From NCBI GenBank assembly GCA_021413885.1, contig JAIOPM010000025.1, positions 186,001-250,000 of the forward strand: DNA of 64,000 bases, written 5' to 3'. The notes under the pieces are model-generated. The model was not told the origin of the DNA, did no database searches, and saw nothing but the letters and a program-made list of their open reading frames with translations. The translations under genes and the position numbers were made by a program. Of this stretch, positions 42,585 to 51,976 are shown in pieces (the first letter of the stretch is position 1; every line of letters starts with the position of its first letter). The DNA is from Planctomycetota bacterium (GTDB lineage Bacteria > Planctomycetota > UBA1135 > GCA-002686595).

Positions 42585-44396
42585 CTAGTCGCCTTCGCTG
42601 TCGTCGCCGCCGCCGAGGACTGCGAGGAAGGCCTTCTGCGGGATGTCGACGTTGCCGATCTGGCGCATCCGGCGCTTGCCCTCTTTCTGCTTCTCGAGGA
42701 GCTTGCGCTTGCGGCTGACGTCGCCGCCGTAGCACTTCGCCGTCACGTCCTTGCGGTACGCGGCGATCGTTTCGCGAGCGATGATGCGGCTGTCGATCGC
42801 GGCTTGGAGCGCGATCTCGAACTGGTGCCGCGGGATCTCCTTGCGCATCCGCTTGATGATCGCGCGGCCGCGGTACTCGGCCTGGTCCTTGTGGACGATG
42901 CAGGTGAGCGCGTCGACTTCCTTGGTGTTGACCAGGACGCGCAGCTTGACCAGGTTCGACGGCTTGAAGCCCGTGATCTCGTAGTTGAGCGTGCCGTAAC
43001 CGCGCGTCGACGACTTCAGCTTGTCGAAGAAGTCGTAGATGATCTCGGCGAGCGGAATGTCGTAGACGAGCTGAACGCGCGTCGGTGACAGGTGTTCTTG
43101 GCGCACGAACTCGCCGCGGTGGTCGGCGGCGATCTTCATCACGTTGCCGATGTACTCCGACGGCACCATGATCGCGACGCGAGCGTTCGGCTCGAGGATC
43201 TGCTCGTACTTGTCCGGTTGCGGGAGCTGACCCGGCGAGTGGATCACGCTCTTCGTGCCGTCGGCGTGGACGATCTCGTACGTCACCGTCGGCGCGGTCT
43301 GGATCATGTCGAGGTCGTGCTCGCGCTCGAGGCGTTCTTGCACGATCTCCATGTGCAGCAACCCGAGGAAGCCGCAGCGGAAGCCGAAGCCGAGGGCTTC
43401 GCTGGTCACGGGCTCGAAGTCGAACGACGAGTCGGAGAGCGCCAGCGTCGTCAGGCCTTCGCGTAGACCTTCGAAGTCGCCGGTGTTGGTCGGGAAGAAG
43501 TCCGCGTACACCATGTGCATCGGCGGACGGTAGCCCGGCAGCATCACGACCTTCGGCCCCTTGTGGACCGTCATCGTGTCGCCGATGCGCACATCGCCGA
43601 GCTGCTTGATGTTCGAGATGAAGTAGCCGACCTCGCCGGGCCCGAGCGTGCCGCAGCGCTTCATCCCCGGCGTGAAGCGGCCGATCTCGATCGCCTCGTA
43701 CACCTTGTCGGTGCCGAGCATGTGGATCTGTTGTCGCTCGGAGATCGAGCCGTCGACGACGCGCAGGTAGACGATGATGCCGCGGTACTCGTCGTACTGA
43801 GCATCGAAGATCAGGCAGCGCAGCGGATCGTCCGGCTTGCCCTTCGGCGACGGGATGCGCTCCACGATCTGGTCGAGGAGTTCGGCGACGCCCATGCCTG
43901 TCTTGCCCGACACGCCGAGAGCTCCGGTCGCGTCGATGCCGATCGAGTTCTCGATCTCCTCGCGCACCATGTCGGGCCGCGCGTGGGGGAGGTCGATCTT
44001 GTTGATGACCGGGAGGACCTCGAGGCCGCCTTCGACCGCGAGGTACGCGTTCGCCACCGTTTGGGCCTCGACGCCTTGCGATGCATCGACCAGCAAGAGC
44101 GCGCCTTCGCACGCCTGCAGCGCCTTCTGCACTTCGTAGTTGAAGTCGACGTGGCCCGGCGTGTCGATCAGGTTGAGCTCGTACCGCGTGCCCTTGTACG
44201 TGTGCCAGATCGTCACCGCGCTGGCCTTGATCGTGATGCCGCGTTCGCGCTCGAGGTCCATCGAGTCGAGCAGCTGCGCCTTCATGTCGCGCTTCAGGAC
44301 TGCGCCGGTCAGCTCGAGGAAGCGATCCGCCAGCGTCGACTTGCCATGGTCGATGTGCGCGATGATCGCAAAGTTGCGGATGGTGTCGGTCGTCAC
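42585..44396 (-). CDS. lepA: Translation elongation factor 4 (LepA)
   Basis: 603 residues, the usual LepA length, with a GTG start at 44396. The G-domain has G1 AHIDHGKSTL, G2 with RGITIK, G3 DTPGHVDF, G4 NKIDLP and G5 SGKTG. Domain II and the elongation-factor-like domain III are followed by the LepA-specific C-terminal domain ending RRMRQIGNVDIPQKAFLAVL. LepA is a ribosomal GTPase involved in back-translocation or late ribosome assembly. A TATACT box at 44477-44482 lies about 80 nt upstream, and a GGAGGT sequence lies in the leader. No lepB is adjacent, unlike the enterobacterial lepA-lepB operon; lepB is at 28956. Confidence 0.97.
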   Translation of the reverse strand: MTTDTIRNFAIIAHIDHGKSTLADRFLELTGAVLKRDMKAQLLDSMDLERERGITIKASAVTIWHTYKGTRYELNLIDTPGHVDFNYEVQKALQACEGALLLVDASQGVEAQTVANAYLAVEGGLEVLPVINKIDLPHARPDMVREEIENSIGIDATGALGVSGKTGMGVAELLDQIVERIPSPKGKPDDPLRCLIFDAQYDEYRGIIVYLRVVDGSISERQQIHMLGTDKVYEAIEIGRFTPGMKRCGTLGPGEVGYFISNIKQLGDVRIGDTMTVHKGPKVVMLPGYRPPMHMVYADFFPTNTGDFEGLREGLTTLALSDSSFDFEPVTSEALGFGFRCGFLGLLHMEIVQERLEREHDLDMIQTAPTVTYEIVHADGTKSVIHSPGQLPQPDKYEQILEPNARVAIMVPSEYIGNVMKIAADHRGEFVRQEHLSPTRVQLVYDIPLAEIIYDFFDKLKSSTRGYGTLNYEITGFKPSNLVKLRVLVNTKEVDALTCIVHKDQAEYRGRAIIKRMRKEIPRHQFEIALQAAIDSRIIARETIAAYRKDVTAKCYGGDVSRKRKLLEKQKEGKRRMRQIGNVDIPQKAFLAVLGGGDDSEGD

Positions 44397-44476
44397 GGTG
44401 GCGGGCCGCTTGCGGACCTCCGGCGGCGATACCGACGGGGCCCGACGGCCCCATGGGCCGCTGCAGCGGGGCGGAG

Positions 44477-44482
44477 AGTATA
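44477..44482 (-). promoter_or_regulatory. -10-like box TATACT upstream of lepA
   Basis: TATACT on the minus strand, 80 nt before the GTG of lepA, so a leadered transcript. Confidence 0.4.
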
Positions 44483-44634
44483 CGGAGCGAGCGAACGCGG
44501 CGCGATCGGCCGGCGCCGTCACGCGTGGATCCGGCGCTCGTGGATGGGCCGCTTGCGGATCCGCGCGGGAGCGCAGAGACTCGGGCTCGAACCGGATCGG
44601 CCACCTCCGTATCGGCCCCGCGCCGCGATGCGTC

Positions 44635-46461
44635 ATGCGCCACGTTCGAGAGTTCGTCTGCGTCGTCTCGCTGATCGCGACTTCCGCGCCGCTCTCCGCG
44701 CAGAGCGGCCTGACGTTTCGCGCCAGCGTCGACTTCGCAGGCGGCGATCCGTCCGCGGCCTCGTTCTCGCCGTCGCTCTCCGATGACGGTCGTTTCGTCG
44801 CCTTCCACAGCGGCGCCGCCGACCTCTTGGCGCCCGGTGTCGACACCAACGGCCGCTCCGACGTGTTCGTGCGCGACCTGGTCGCCGGCACGACGGTGCG
44901 CGTGAGCGTCGGACCGTTCGCCGTCGAGGGCAACGACGACTCGCTCTTGCCGTCGATCTCCGCCGACGGGAGCCGCGTCGCGTTCTGCAGCCGCGCGAGC
45001 AATCTCGTGCCCGGCGACACCAACGGCGCCGCCGATGTATTCGTGGTCGACGTCGCGACGCTCGCGGTGCAGCGAGTCAGCCTCTCGAGCACCGGCGTCG
45101 AGGCCAACGGCGTCTCCATCTATCCCGCGCTCTCGTCGGATGGTTGGAACGTCGCGTACGAAAGCACCGCGTCGAACCTCGATCCCGCCGACAACGACTT
45201 CGATTGGGACGTTTACTGGACCGACCTCGCGACGGGTACGACGTTGCTGGTCAGTCGCTCGCTCACCGGTGTTTCCGGTGCCGGCCCGTCCGGCGGCGAC
45301 GATCACGACGGGCCCGATATCAGCGACGACGGCAAGCACGTCACCTTCTGGAGTCGCGCGCCCGATCTCGTCGTCGGCGACAACAACGGGCCGAGCGGTC
45401 CGCCGCCCCAATGCCTCACCTGCGGCGACGACGTGTTCGTGTGCGAAGTCGCGACGGCGAAGATCGTGCGCGTCAGCGTGTCGTCCGCCGGCGTCGAGGC
45501 CGCCAACGCGAGCCTCCATCCCGCGATCTCCGGCTCGGGCCGCATCGTCGCGTTCTACAGCCGCGCGTCGAACCTGGTCGCCGCGAATCCGGGTCCGTGG
45601 TCGGACATCTTCGTCCACGATCGCGACGCCGACGGCAACGGGATCTTCGACGAAGCCGGCGGCGTCTCGACCGCGATCGTCAGCGTCTCGAGCTCCGGCG
45701 TGCAAGGCACGGGCAACTCGGGCGGCGGCGGTTTCGGTTGGAGGGGTCCCGATCTCTCGCGCGACGGCAAGCGCGTCGCGTTCTTCAGTCAGGCCGGCAA
45801 TCTCGATCCGGCGGATACCAACACGAGCTTCGACGCCTACGTCCACGACCTGACCAACGGCGCGACGTCCTGCGTCAGCGTCGATCCGCTCGGGATCTCC
45901 GGCGGCCAACGCGCGCACTCCGTCGCGCTGTCCGGCGACGGCTCGCGCGTCGCGTTCGTCGGGCTCGCGAGCACGCTGGTCGCCGGTGACGGCAACGGGC
46001 TCGAAGACGTGTTCGTGCGCCGCTCGTGCGCGCCGCCGGTCGTCTACTGCACGGCGAAGATGAACTCGCTCGGCTGCACGAGCGCGGTCGCGTGGACCGG
46101 AACTCCGAGCGCCTCGGCGCCGGTGCCGTTCACGATCCATACGAGCAATGTCAGGAACAAGAGCCATGGCATTTTGGTGTATTCGCTCGTCGGGCCGCTC
46201 GGCGCGCCGTTCCAAGGCGGAACGCTGTGCGTGCACGCGCCGATCAAGCGCACGCCGGTGTCGTTCTCCGGAGGGAGTCCGACCGGGATCGACTGCAGCG
46301 GCACCTTGAGCTTCGACTTCAACGCCTTCGCTCGGAGCGGCGCGAATCCCGCTCTCGTCGATGGCGCGAACGTCTGGGCACAATTCTGGAGCCGCGACGG
46401 AGGCGATCCCTTCACGTCGAGCTTGAGCAACGCGCTCGCGTTCGCACTTTGCGGACCTTGA
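44635..46461 (+). CDS. Exported PD40/TolB-like beta-propeller protein with shared C-terminal module
   Basis: 608 residues. The ATG at 44635 gives a signal peptide (FVCVVSLIATSAPLSAQ). Six PD40/TolB-like blades follow, each of the type SISADGSRVAFCSRASNLVPGD...DVFVVDVATLAVQRVS, with small variations. The final ~140 residues (469-608) are the shared module: VVYCTAKMNSLGC, NKSHGILVY, APFQGGTLCVHAP, IDCSG, QFWSRDGG and the terminal LSNALAFALCGP. It is closest to the matrixin protein's module; the spacing between the Cys residues is conserved. It converges on rdgB with a 7-bp gap. A binding or scaffold role is an inference. Confidence 0.88.
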   Translation: MRHVREFVCVVSLIATSAPLSAQSGLTFRASVDFAGGDPSAASFSPSLSDDGRFVAFHSGAADLLAPGVDTNGRSDVFVRDLVAGTTVRVSVGPFAVEGNDDSLLPSISADGSRVAFCSRASNLVPGDTNGAADVFVVDVATLAVQRVSLSSTGVEANGVSIYPALSSDGWNVAYESTASNLDPADNDFDWDVYWTDLATGTTLLVSRSLTGVSGAGPSGGDDHDGPDISDDGKHVTFWSRAPDLVVGDNNGPSGPPPQCLTCGDDVFVCEVATAKIVRVSVSSAGVEAANASLHPAISGSGRIVAFYSRASNLVAANPGPWSDIFVHDRDADGNGIFDEAGGVSTAIVSVSSSGVQGTGNSGGGGFGWRGPDLSRDGKRVAFFSQAGNLDPADTNTSFDAYVHDLTNGATSCVSVDPLGISGGQRAHSVALSGDGSRVAFVGLASTLVAGDGNGLEDVFVRRSCAPPVVYCTAKMNSLGCTSAVAWTGTPSASAPVPFTIHTSNVRNKSHGILVYSLVGPLGAPFQGGTLCVHAPIKRTPVSFSGGSPTGIDCSGTLSFDFNAFARSGANPALVDGANVWAQFWSRDGGDPFTSSLSNALAFALCGP

Positions 46462-46468
46462 GCGGTTG

Positions 46469-47104
46469 CTAACTTCGACGACCGAAGCCCGCGACGGTTG
46501 CGAGTCGACTCGCGAATTCGCGCAGGGCTCGACCGCGGTGGCTCACCAAACTCTTGTCGTCGAGCGAGAGTTCCGCGAAGCCTTTCCCCGTCTGCGCGAA
46601 GCCGGGCTCGGTGAAAAGGAAAAGCGGGTCGTAACCGAAATCTCCGTCACCGCGGGGAGCGAAGAGAATCTCTCCTCTTGCCGTGCCTTCGATCACGAGA
46701 GCCACCGAGCCGTCGGGCCGCGCGAGCGCCAACGCGCAAACGAATCGCGCGCCTCGTTGCGCTCGGGGAACGTTCGCCAACAGCTCGAGTAGGTGCGCGT
46801 TGTTCGCCGCATCGTCGCCGTGCTTGCCTGCGAACCGTGCCGAGCGCACGCCCGGCGCTCCATCGAGCGCGTGCACTTCGAGCCCCGAATCGTCGGCCAA
46901 CGCCCACAGACCGCTTGCGCGCGTCGCCGAGACGGCCTTCTTCTCCGCGTTGCCGCTGAAAGTCGGCCGATCCTCGTCGACCGGCGGCAAGCCTCCAATC
47001 GAACTCGGCAACACGACCTCGACGCCGACCGGCGCGAGCAGGCGCGAGAGCTCGACGAGCTTCTTCTTGTTCTCGCTCGCGATCAGCAACCGTTGCAGCG
47101 GCAT
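46469..47104 (-). CDS. rdgB: XTP/dITP diphosphatase (RdgB/HAM1)
   Basis: 211 residues. It hydrolyses non-canonical purine triphosphates (ITP, dITP, XTP) to the monophosphates so they are not built into DNA or RNA. The family pattern is clear: LLIASENKKKLVELSRLL, TFSGNAEKKA, ALADDSGLEVHALDGAPGVRSARFAG, EGTARGEI, GDFGYDPLFLF and ELSLDDKSLVSHRGRAL. It is 28 bp downstream of rph, a common operon partner. Confidence 0.96.
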   Translation of the reverse strand: MPLQRLLIASENKKKLVELSRLLAPVGVEVVLPSSIGGLPPVDEDRPTFSGNAEKKAVSATRASGLWALADDSGLEVHALDGAPGVRSARFAGKHGDDAANNAHLLELLANVPRAQRGARFVCALALARPDGSVALVIEGTARGEILFAPRGDGDFGYDPLFLFTEPGFAQTGKGFAELSLDDKSLVSHRGRALREFASRLATVAGFGRRS

Positions 47105-47132
47105 GGACGGACCGTGGCGCGCTCGCGATCGA

Positions 47133-47852
47133 TCACTTCGTCGCCAGCGCGGCCTTCTGGAGTTCGAAGATACGCGTGATCGCCGCGCCGCCGACATCGA
47201 GCATCGCGTCGAGGTCCGCGCGTTGGAACGGAGCTCCTTCGGCGGAACCCTGGACCTCGACGTACTCGCCGGCGCCGGTCATCACGATGTTGGAGTCGGT
47301 GTCGGCCTTGCTGTCCTCGCTGTAGTCGAGGTCGCACAGGATCTGCCCGCCGACGCGTCCCACCGAGACGGCACCGAGCTGCGTACGCAGGGGCCATCCA
47401 CGCAGCACGCGCCGCGTCTCCATGACGGTGAACAAATCATGGAGCGCGACCCACGCGCCCGAGATCGCCGCGCAGCGAGTGCCGCCGTCGGCTTGGAGCA
47501 CGTCGCAGTCGACCCAAATCGTGCGCTCGGTGATCTTGTTGAGCTCGATCACCGCGCGCAGCGAGCGACCGATCAGTCGTTGAATCTCGATCGCGCGACC
47601 GTCGACCTTGCCGGCGCGGTCGCGTTGCTTGCGATCGGGCGACGCCGACGGAAGCATCGAGTACTCGGCGGTCACCCAACCCTGCCCGCGTCCTTGGAGG
47701 AACGGCGGAACGCCGTCGACGTACATCGCGGTGCACAAGACGCGCGTGCGTCCGAAGCAAGCGAGGACCGAGCCGGGCGCGGTGTCGGTGAAGCGGCGCT
47801 GGAAGCTGACCGCGCGGAGATCGTTGGGTGCTCGTCCGTCGTTGCGTGCCAT
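47133..47852 (-). CDS. rph: Ribonuclease PH
   Basis: 239 residues. It is a phosphate-dependent 3'-5' exoribonuclease that trims tRNA 3' ends. Motifs are the N-terminal R-x-x-D-x-R (NDGRAPNDLRAV), GRTRVLCTA, QGRGQGWVTAEYSMLPSAS, RLIGRSLRAVIEL, DCDVLQADGGTRCAAISGA and CDLDYSEDSKADTDSNIVM. It leads rdgB. A TATACT box at 47865-47870 ends 12 nt before the ATG, and no Shine-Dalgarno is evident. Confidence 0.97.
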   Translation of the reverse strand: MARNDGRAPNDLRAVSFQRRFTDTAPGSVLACFGRTRVLCTAMYVDGVPPFLQGRGQGWVTAEYSMLPSASPDRKQRDRAGKVDGRAIEIQRLIGRSLRAVIELNKITERTIWVDCDVLQADGGTRCAAISGAWVALHDLFTVMETRRVLRGWPLRTQLGAVSVGRVGGQILCDLDYSEDSKADTDSNIVMTGAGEYVEVQGSAEGAPFQRADLDAMLDVGGAAITRIFELQKAALATK

Positions 47853-47864
47853 GTGAGGCGGCGC

Positions 47865-47870
47865 AGTATA
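47865..47870 (-). promoter_or_regulatory. -10-like box TATACT for rph
   Basis: TATACT on the minus strand ends 12 nt before the rph ATG, with no Shine-Dalgarno between. Confidence 0.5.
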
Positions 47871-48135
47871 CGGGCGGAGTGCACGAACTCTTGGATTGGG
47901 TTGCAACCGATTCGGCGCAACGCGGTCGGAGTGTTCGGAACCCCGCGATCCGTCGGCGGCCGAACGACGCCGAAATGAGCGCGGCAGCGCATCACCTTGG
48001 GAAACCAACGAAGCATGGAACGACGTCGATCGGTCGAGTCGATTCGAACGGTGGGGAGAAACCGTTCGTTCGTGCGTCCGGCGGCGCGGGGTTCCGCTCT
48101 CTGACAACTTGGGGATGAATCGGGAACGGACGCGA

Positions 48136-48927
48136 TCAGAGTCTGGTCAACGATCGCACGTGTTCGATCGCGAGACGAATCGTCCCGTCGGCGTCCGTGT
48201 CGATCGTGAGTCCCCCGGCGAGCGTCAGCGCGCGCACGCGACCGACACACGTCTCTCGATGACTCTCGACGCGCACCGACGCGTCGAGCAGCTTCGCGGC
48301 GACGGTGTACTCGGCGGCGACTGTCTCGGGCGCGAGGATCGCGCGCTCGAGCGCCGGCTCGAGCTCCGCTAGCGCTCGCGCGAGAACCGTTTCGACGGTG
48401 ACGTCGATGCCGCACAGCGCGAGGCTGGTGACCGCGCGCGCGCGGACGAGCTCGGGCGGAAACTCGCGCTGCGCGACGTTGACGCCGATGCCGACGACGT
48501 AGTGGGGCGCGGCGATGTCGAGGCCTCGCGTCTCGACCAGGATGCCGACCAGTTTCGCGTCGCCGACGATCAGGTCGTTCGGCCACTTGAGCTCGACGCC
48601 GCTCAAACCGAGACCGCTCACCGCGCGCAGGACGGCGATGCCGCTCGCCATCGTCAACGCCGCGGGCTGAGCGAGTGCCGAGGGCAAGAGGACGATCGAG
48701 AAGTACAGTCCTTCACCCGCGGGGCTGTGCCATGTCGCGCCGCGCCGACCGCGTCCTTGGGTCTGCGTGCGCGCGACGATGACGTCGCCGTGCCTCGCGG
48801 TCTTGTCCGCGACCGCGGCGAGCGCGCGCTCGTTGGTCGAATCGATGGCCTCGAATCGAAAGACGCGACCGGACCAAGTCGCGGGCGAGTTCGGTCGGTG
48901 TTCGCGTGCGTGACTCAACGTGCCCAC
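48136..48927 (-). CDS. birA: Biotin-[acetyl-CoA-carboxylase] ligase
   Basis: 263 residues with a GTG start. It activates biotin as biotinyl-AMP and attaches it to biotin carboxyl carrier protein. The catalytic loop GRGRRGATWHSP, LKWPNDL and VVGIGVNV are diagnostic. IDSTNERAL near the N-terminus begins the ligase domain directly, with no N-terminal winged helix, so it is a monofunctional ligase and not the repressor type. The C-terminal SH3-like domain follows. It has no clear operon partner. Confidence 0.95.
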   Translation of the reverse strand: MGTLSHAREHRPNSPATWSGRVFRFEAIDSTNERALAAVADKTARHGDVIVARTQTQGRGRRGATWHSPAGEGLYFSIVLLPSALAQPAALTMASGIAVLRAVSGLGLSGVELKWPNDLIVGDAKLVGILVETRGLDIAAPHYVVGIGVNVAQREFPPELVRARAVTSLALCGIDVTVETVLARALAELEPALERAILAPETVAAEYTVAAKLLDASVRVESHRETCVGRVRALTLAGGLTIDTDADGTIRLAIEHVRSLTRL

Positions 48928-49042
48928 CGATCGCGACGAATTCGCCGACTCGAATCGGTCGGAGCCGGGACTCTCGTGCTCGCTTCCGCCAACCCTGCAC
49001 CCGAGGGACGGCTACACCTCGCGCGCACGCAGGCGACGAGCC

Positions 49043-50170
49043 TCACGGCTTGCGAGGCTCGACGGACGCGAGCGCGCGATCGATGTCCTGCACCAGGTCC
49101 TCGATCGCTTCGATGCCCGCGGAGACACGAATGAGGTTCGGCGGCGCAGTTTCGGATGCCCAACGCGCGCGGCGTTCCCACGATGTCTCGACGCCGCCGA
49201 AGCTGGTGCCCGGTCGAATCAGGCGCGCGCCGGCGACGACGCGGTCGGCGACTCCTGCGTCGCCCTTCACCTCGAACGAAAAGAGCGGGCCGAACCCGCC
49301 GCGCATCTGGACTTCGGCGAGCGTCTTCGACCGCGGATCGACCGCCGGGTGGTAGACCCGCGCGACCTGCGGATGGGTGACGAGATGTTCCGCGAGCGAC
49401 AAGGCGTTCTCAGACTGACGTGCGATGCGCAGCGGCAATGTCTTGAGCCCGCGTAACGCGACCCAGGCTTCGAAAGGACCGGCGATCAGTCCGGCGTTCG
49501 CTCGCCAGTTGCGGGCGGCGTCGAGGATCGAGCTCTTGCGCGTCGCGATCGAGCCGAGCACTACGTCGGAGTGGCCCGACACCGACTTGGTCAGCGACGT
49601 GATGGTCGCGTCGGCGCCGAGGTCGAGCGGTCGCTGCAACGCCGCGGTCGCGGTGGTGTTGTCGACGACGAACGGCGCACCTGCGGCGCGGGCCAGCGTG
49701 GCCAAGGCTCGGAGATCGAGCACGCGCAGGAACGGATTGGTGGGGGACTCGGCCCACAGGATGCTCGGCGTCGCGGTCAACGCGAGCTCGACCGCGGCGA
49801 GGTCGGTCATGTCGACGTTGACGAACTCGAGGCCGCGCGGTCGCAAGAGGTCGAGCAACTTGCGCGTGCCGTAGTAGCCGCCGTCGGGCAACACGAACCG
49901 CGCGCGTCCGTCCGCGAGCGACAACATCAACGCGAGCGCCGCTGCTTGTCCGGAGGCGAAGACCAGCGAGCGCGCACCCTCGAGGTCGCCGAGTCCGCTC
50001 TCGAGTGCCTCCCACGTCGGATTGCCATGGCGTCCGTAGGCGTAGGCGAGGTCGCCGGGATCGCCCGACGACAAATAGAAGGAGGCCGGTTGGATCGGCG
50101 TCGCGCTGGGCGCCCCGCTGTCGTGGCGACTGCCGGCGTGGGCCGCCAATGTGTTGAGGTCGACTTCCAT
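49043..50170 (-). CDS. PLP-dependent trans-sulfuration enzyme (cystathionine synthase/lyase family)
   Basis: 375 residues. The Cys/Met metabolism PLP family is clear: TLAAHAGSRHDSGAPSATPIQPASF at the N-terminus, YGRHGNPTWEALE, SGQAAALALMLSL, ESPTNPFLRVLDL, the cofactor Asp in VVDNTTA and the PLP-binding Lys in ITSLTKSVSGHSDVV. C-terminal RLIRPGTSFGGVETSWE and RVSAGIEAIEDLVQDIDRAL also fit. Sequence alone does not decide between cystathionine gamma-synthase, gamma-lyase, beta-lyase and O-acetylhomoserine sulfhydrylase, so no symbol is given. Confidence 0.92.
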   Translation of the reverse strand: MEVDLNTLAAHAGSRHDSGAPSATPIQPASFYLSSGDPGDLAYAYGRHGNPTWEALESGLGDLEGARSLVFASGQAAALALMLSLADGRARFVLPDGGYYGTRKLLDLLRPRGLEFVNVDMTDLAAVELALTATPSILWAESPTNPFLRVLDLRALATLARAAGAPFVVDNTTATAALQRPLDLGADATITSLTKSVSGHSDVVLGSIATRKSSILDAARNWRANAGLIAGPFEAWVALRGLKTLPLRIARQSENALSLAEHLVTHPQVARVYHPAVDPRSKTLAEVQMRGGFGPLFSFEVKGDAGVADRVVAGARLIRPGTSFGGVETSWERRARWASETAPPNLIRVSAGIEAIEDLVQDIDRALASVEPRKP

Positions 50171-50313
50171 GTCGACATCATCCGGGTCGCGGCCCGGCGA
50201 GGCCAGGGGTGCAGTGCCTCGAAACGCCCGAGCCGCTCTCGAGCTCTCGCGCCGCTTCGTTTGGAGCCGGGACCGCGCGGGAACGGCCGAGTTCGTTCAG
50301 GCGGCGCGCCGAC

Positions 50314-51327
50314 TCAGGCGTGGAAGCTCTGCGACTTCTGGTTCAACAGTCCGTGCAGACGCGCCATCACGTTCGAGTGGATCTGGCAGACGCGGCTCTC
50401 GGTCAACGCGAGCATCTCGCCGATCTCACGCATCGTGTGGCCGACGTGATAGTACTGCTCGACGATGAACCGCTCCTTGTAAGTAAGCGAGCGGGTGATG
50501 TGGTTCATCACGTCGCGACGGTTCAGCTCGTGGATCGGATCGACCGCGTTCTTGTCGACCAGGACTTCGACCTTCTCGACGGAGTTGTCGTCGTCGCGAT
50601 CGTCCCAGCGCTCCGAGAGCGAGAACATCGTCTTCGCTTGGGAGCTCGTGATCTCCAACGCGAGCTCGCCGTGTTCCATCTCCAACGCGGCCGCGAGTTC
50701 GGCGTGCGTCGGTTCGCGACCGTACTCGCCTTGCAGTCGGTGCAACGCCTTGTCGATCTTCGACGCCTTCAAGCGCACGAGGCGCGGCACCCAGTCCTGC
50801 GAGCGTAGTTGATCGAGGATCGAGCCGCGGATGCGCGTCGTGCAGTACGTCTTGAACTTGATGCCGCGGTCGGGATCGAAGCCGCGGATCGCGTCCATCA
50901 AACCGAAGAGACCGGCGCTGACGAGGTCATCGAGCTCGATCGACTTCGGCAACGTCTGCAGCAGACGTTCCGCGATGTGCTTCACCAACGGGTAGTGCAG
51001 CTCCATCAACACGTTGCGCAGCGTCTCGAGCCACGCCTCGTCGAGCGGCTTCAGGCGCGTGGCCTTGCGGTAGAACGTCCACAGCTCTTCCGTCGGCATC
51101 GCCTTGAGCGTGTCGACGTCCGGGCGCTTGGACTTCTTCGGCAGGGCCGGCTTGACCGCTTCGAGGCGCGCTTCCTCCGGTGCGGGGACCTTGGCGACGG
51201 GCTCGGCGCGTTTGGCCGAGGGCACGGGTCCCTTCGGACTCGGCTCCGCGCGCTTCGGGCCGCGGTCCTTCTTGACGGAGGCAACGGGCTTTTTCGTCAC
51301 GCGGGGGGTCTGCTTCTTTGCGGCCAT
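50314..51327 (-). CDS. FliA/WhiG-type RNA polymerase sigma factor
   Basis: 337 residues. A Lys/Pro/Ala-rich N-terminal extension (~75 residues) precedes regions 2-4. Region 2 has LELDDLVSAGLFGLMDAIRGFDPDRG-type sequence (IELDDLVSAGLFGLMDAI) and KFKTYCTTRIRGSILDQLRSQDWVPR, region 3 has GREPTHAELAAAL and region 4 has SLTYKERFIVEQYYHVGHTMREIGEMLALTESRVCQIHSN. This is the FliA/WhiG/SigD group, though no flagellar gene is in the window. The gene is 20 bp downstream of apt and may share its transcript. The charged extension could regulate the factor. Confidence 0.92.
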   Translation of the reverse strand: MAAKKQTPRVTKKPVASVKKDRGPKRAEPSPKGPVPSAKRAEPVAKVPAPEEARLEAVKPALPKKSKRPDVDTLKAMPTEELWTFYRKATRLKPLDEAWLETLRNVLMELHYPLVKHIAERLLQTLPKSIELDDLVSAGLFGLMDAIRGFDPDRGIKFKTYCTTRIRGSILDQLRSQDWVPRLVRLKASKIDKALHRLQGEYGREPTHAELAAALEMEHGELALEITSSQAKTMFSLSERWDDRDDDNSVEKVEVLVDKNAVDPIHELNRRDVMNHITRSLTYKERFIVEQYYHVGHTMREIGEMLALTESRVCQIHSNVMARLHGLLNQKSQSFHA

Positions 51328-51347
51328 GGGACGTCTCGCCCGAGCGC

Positions 51348-51857
51348 TCAGAATTTCAGGAGCGCGTGAACCGGCGTCGGTTTCAGCTTCTCGCGACCCT
51401 TGAGGAAGCCGAGCTCGATCACAAAGCTCGTCGCGACGGGAACGCCGCCGATCTGCTTCACGAGTTTGAGCGCTGCTTCCATCGTTCCCCCCGTCGCGAG
51501 CAGATCGTCGACGAGCAACACCTTTTGCCCCGGCTTGACTGCGTCCACGTGGACCTCGATGTGGTCCGTGCCGTACTCGAGTTCGTACGCCTGCGACGCG
51601 GTCTTCCACGGCAACTTGCCACGCTTTCGGATGGGCACGAAACCCTTCTTGAGCTTGGCGGCGAGGCCCATCCCGAAGATGAACCCACGGGACTCGATAC
51701 CGCAGATCAGGTCGTAGCTCTTCGGGTCGACAGCGGCCGCCATCTTGTCGAGGCACTCCTGCAAACCCTCGGCGCTCTGCAGCAGGGGCGTGATGTCCTT
51801 GAACAGGATCCCCTTCTTGGGGAAGTCGGGGACGTCGCGGATGTAGCGTTCGACCAA
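51348..51857 (-). CDS. apt: Adenine phosphoribosyltransferase
   Basis: 169 residues. It makes AMP from adenine and PRPP in purine salvage. The start is TTG at 51857, 4-5 nt after GGAGGAG. The N-terminal RDVPDFPKKGILFKDITPLL, the ICGIESRGFIFG segment and the PRPP loop VLLVDDLLATGGTMEAAL are diagnostic. The size is typical of bacterial Apt. The sigma-factor gene follows closely. Confidence 0.97.
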   Translation of the reverse strand: MVERYIRDVPDFPKKGILFKDITPLLQSAEGLQECLDKMAAAVDPKSYDLICGIESRGFIFGMGLAAKLKKGFVPIRKRGKLPWKTASQAYELEYGTDHIEVHVDAVKPGQKVLLVDDLLATGGTMEAALKLVKQIGGVPVATSFVIELGFLKGREKLKPTPVHALLKF

Positions 51858-51976
51858 GCGTCTCCTCCGGTGCGTGCGTCGGCGGTGCGTTGACTGCCGG
51901 TGCGGACCGGCGGATCAGGTGTCGCTCCAGACGTCGCGAGTCATCGGTCCTCGCGCGGCTGGCGCGAGCCGATTGT

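Noticed and set aside
42364..46383. Minus-strand open frame of over 1300 codons overlapping lepA and the PD40 gene
   Set aside because: It has no motifs and is a different frame from lepA, which is unmistakable.
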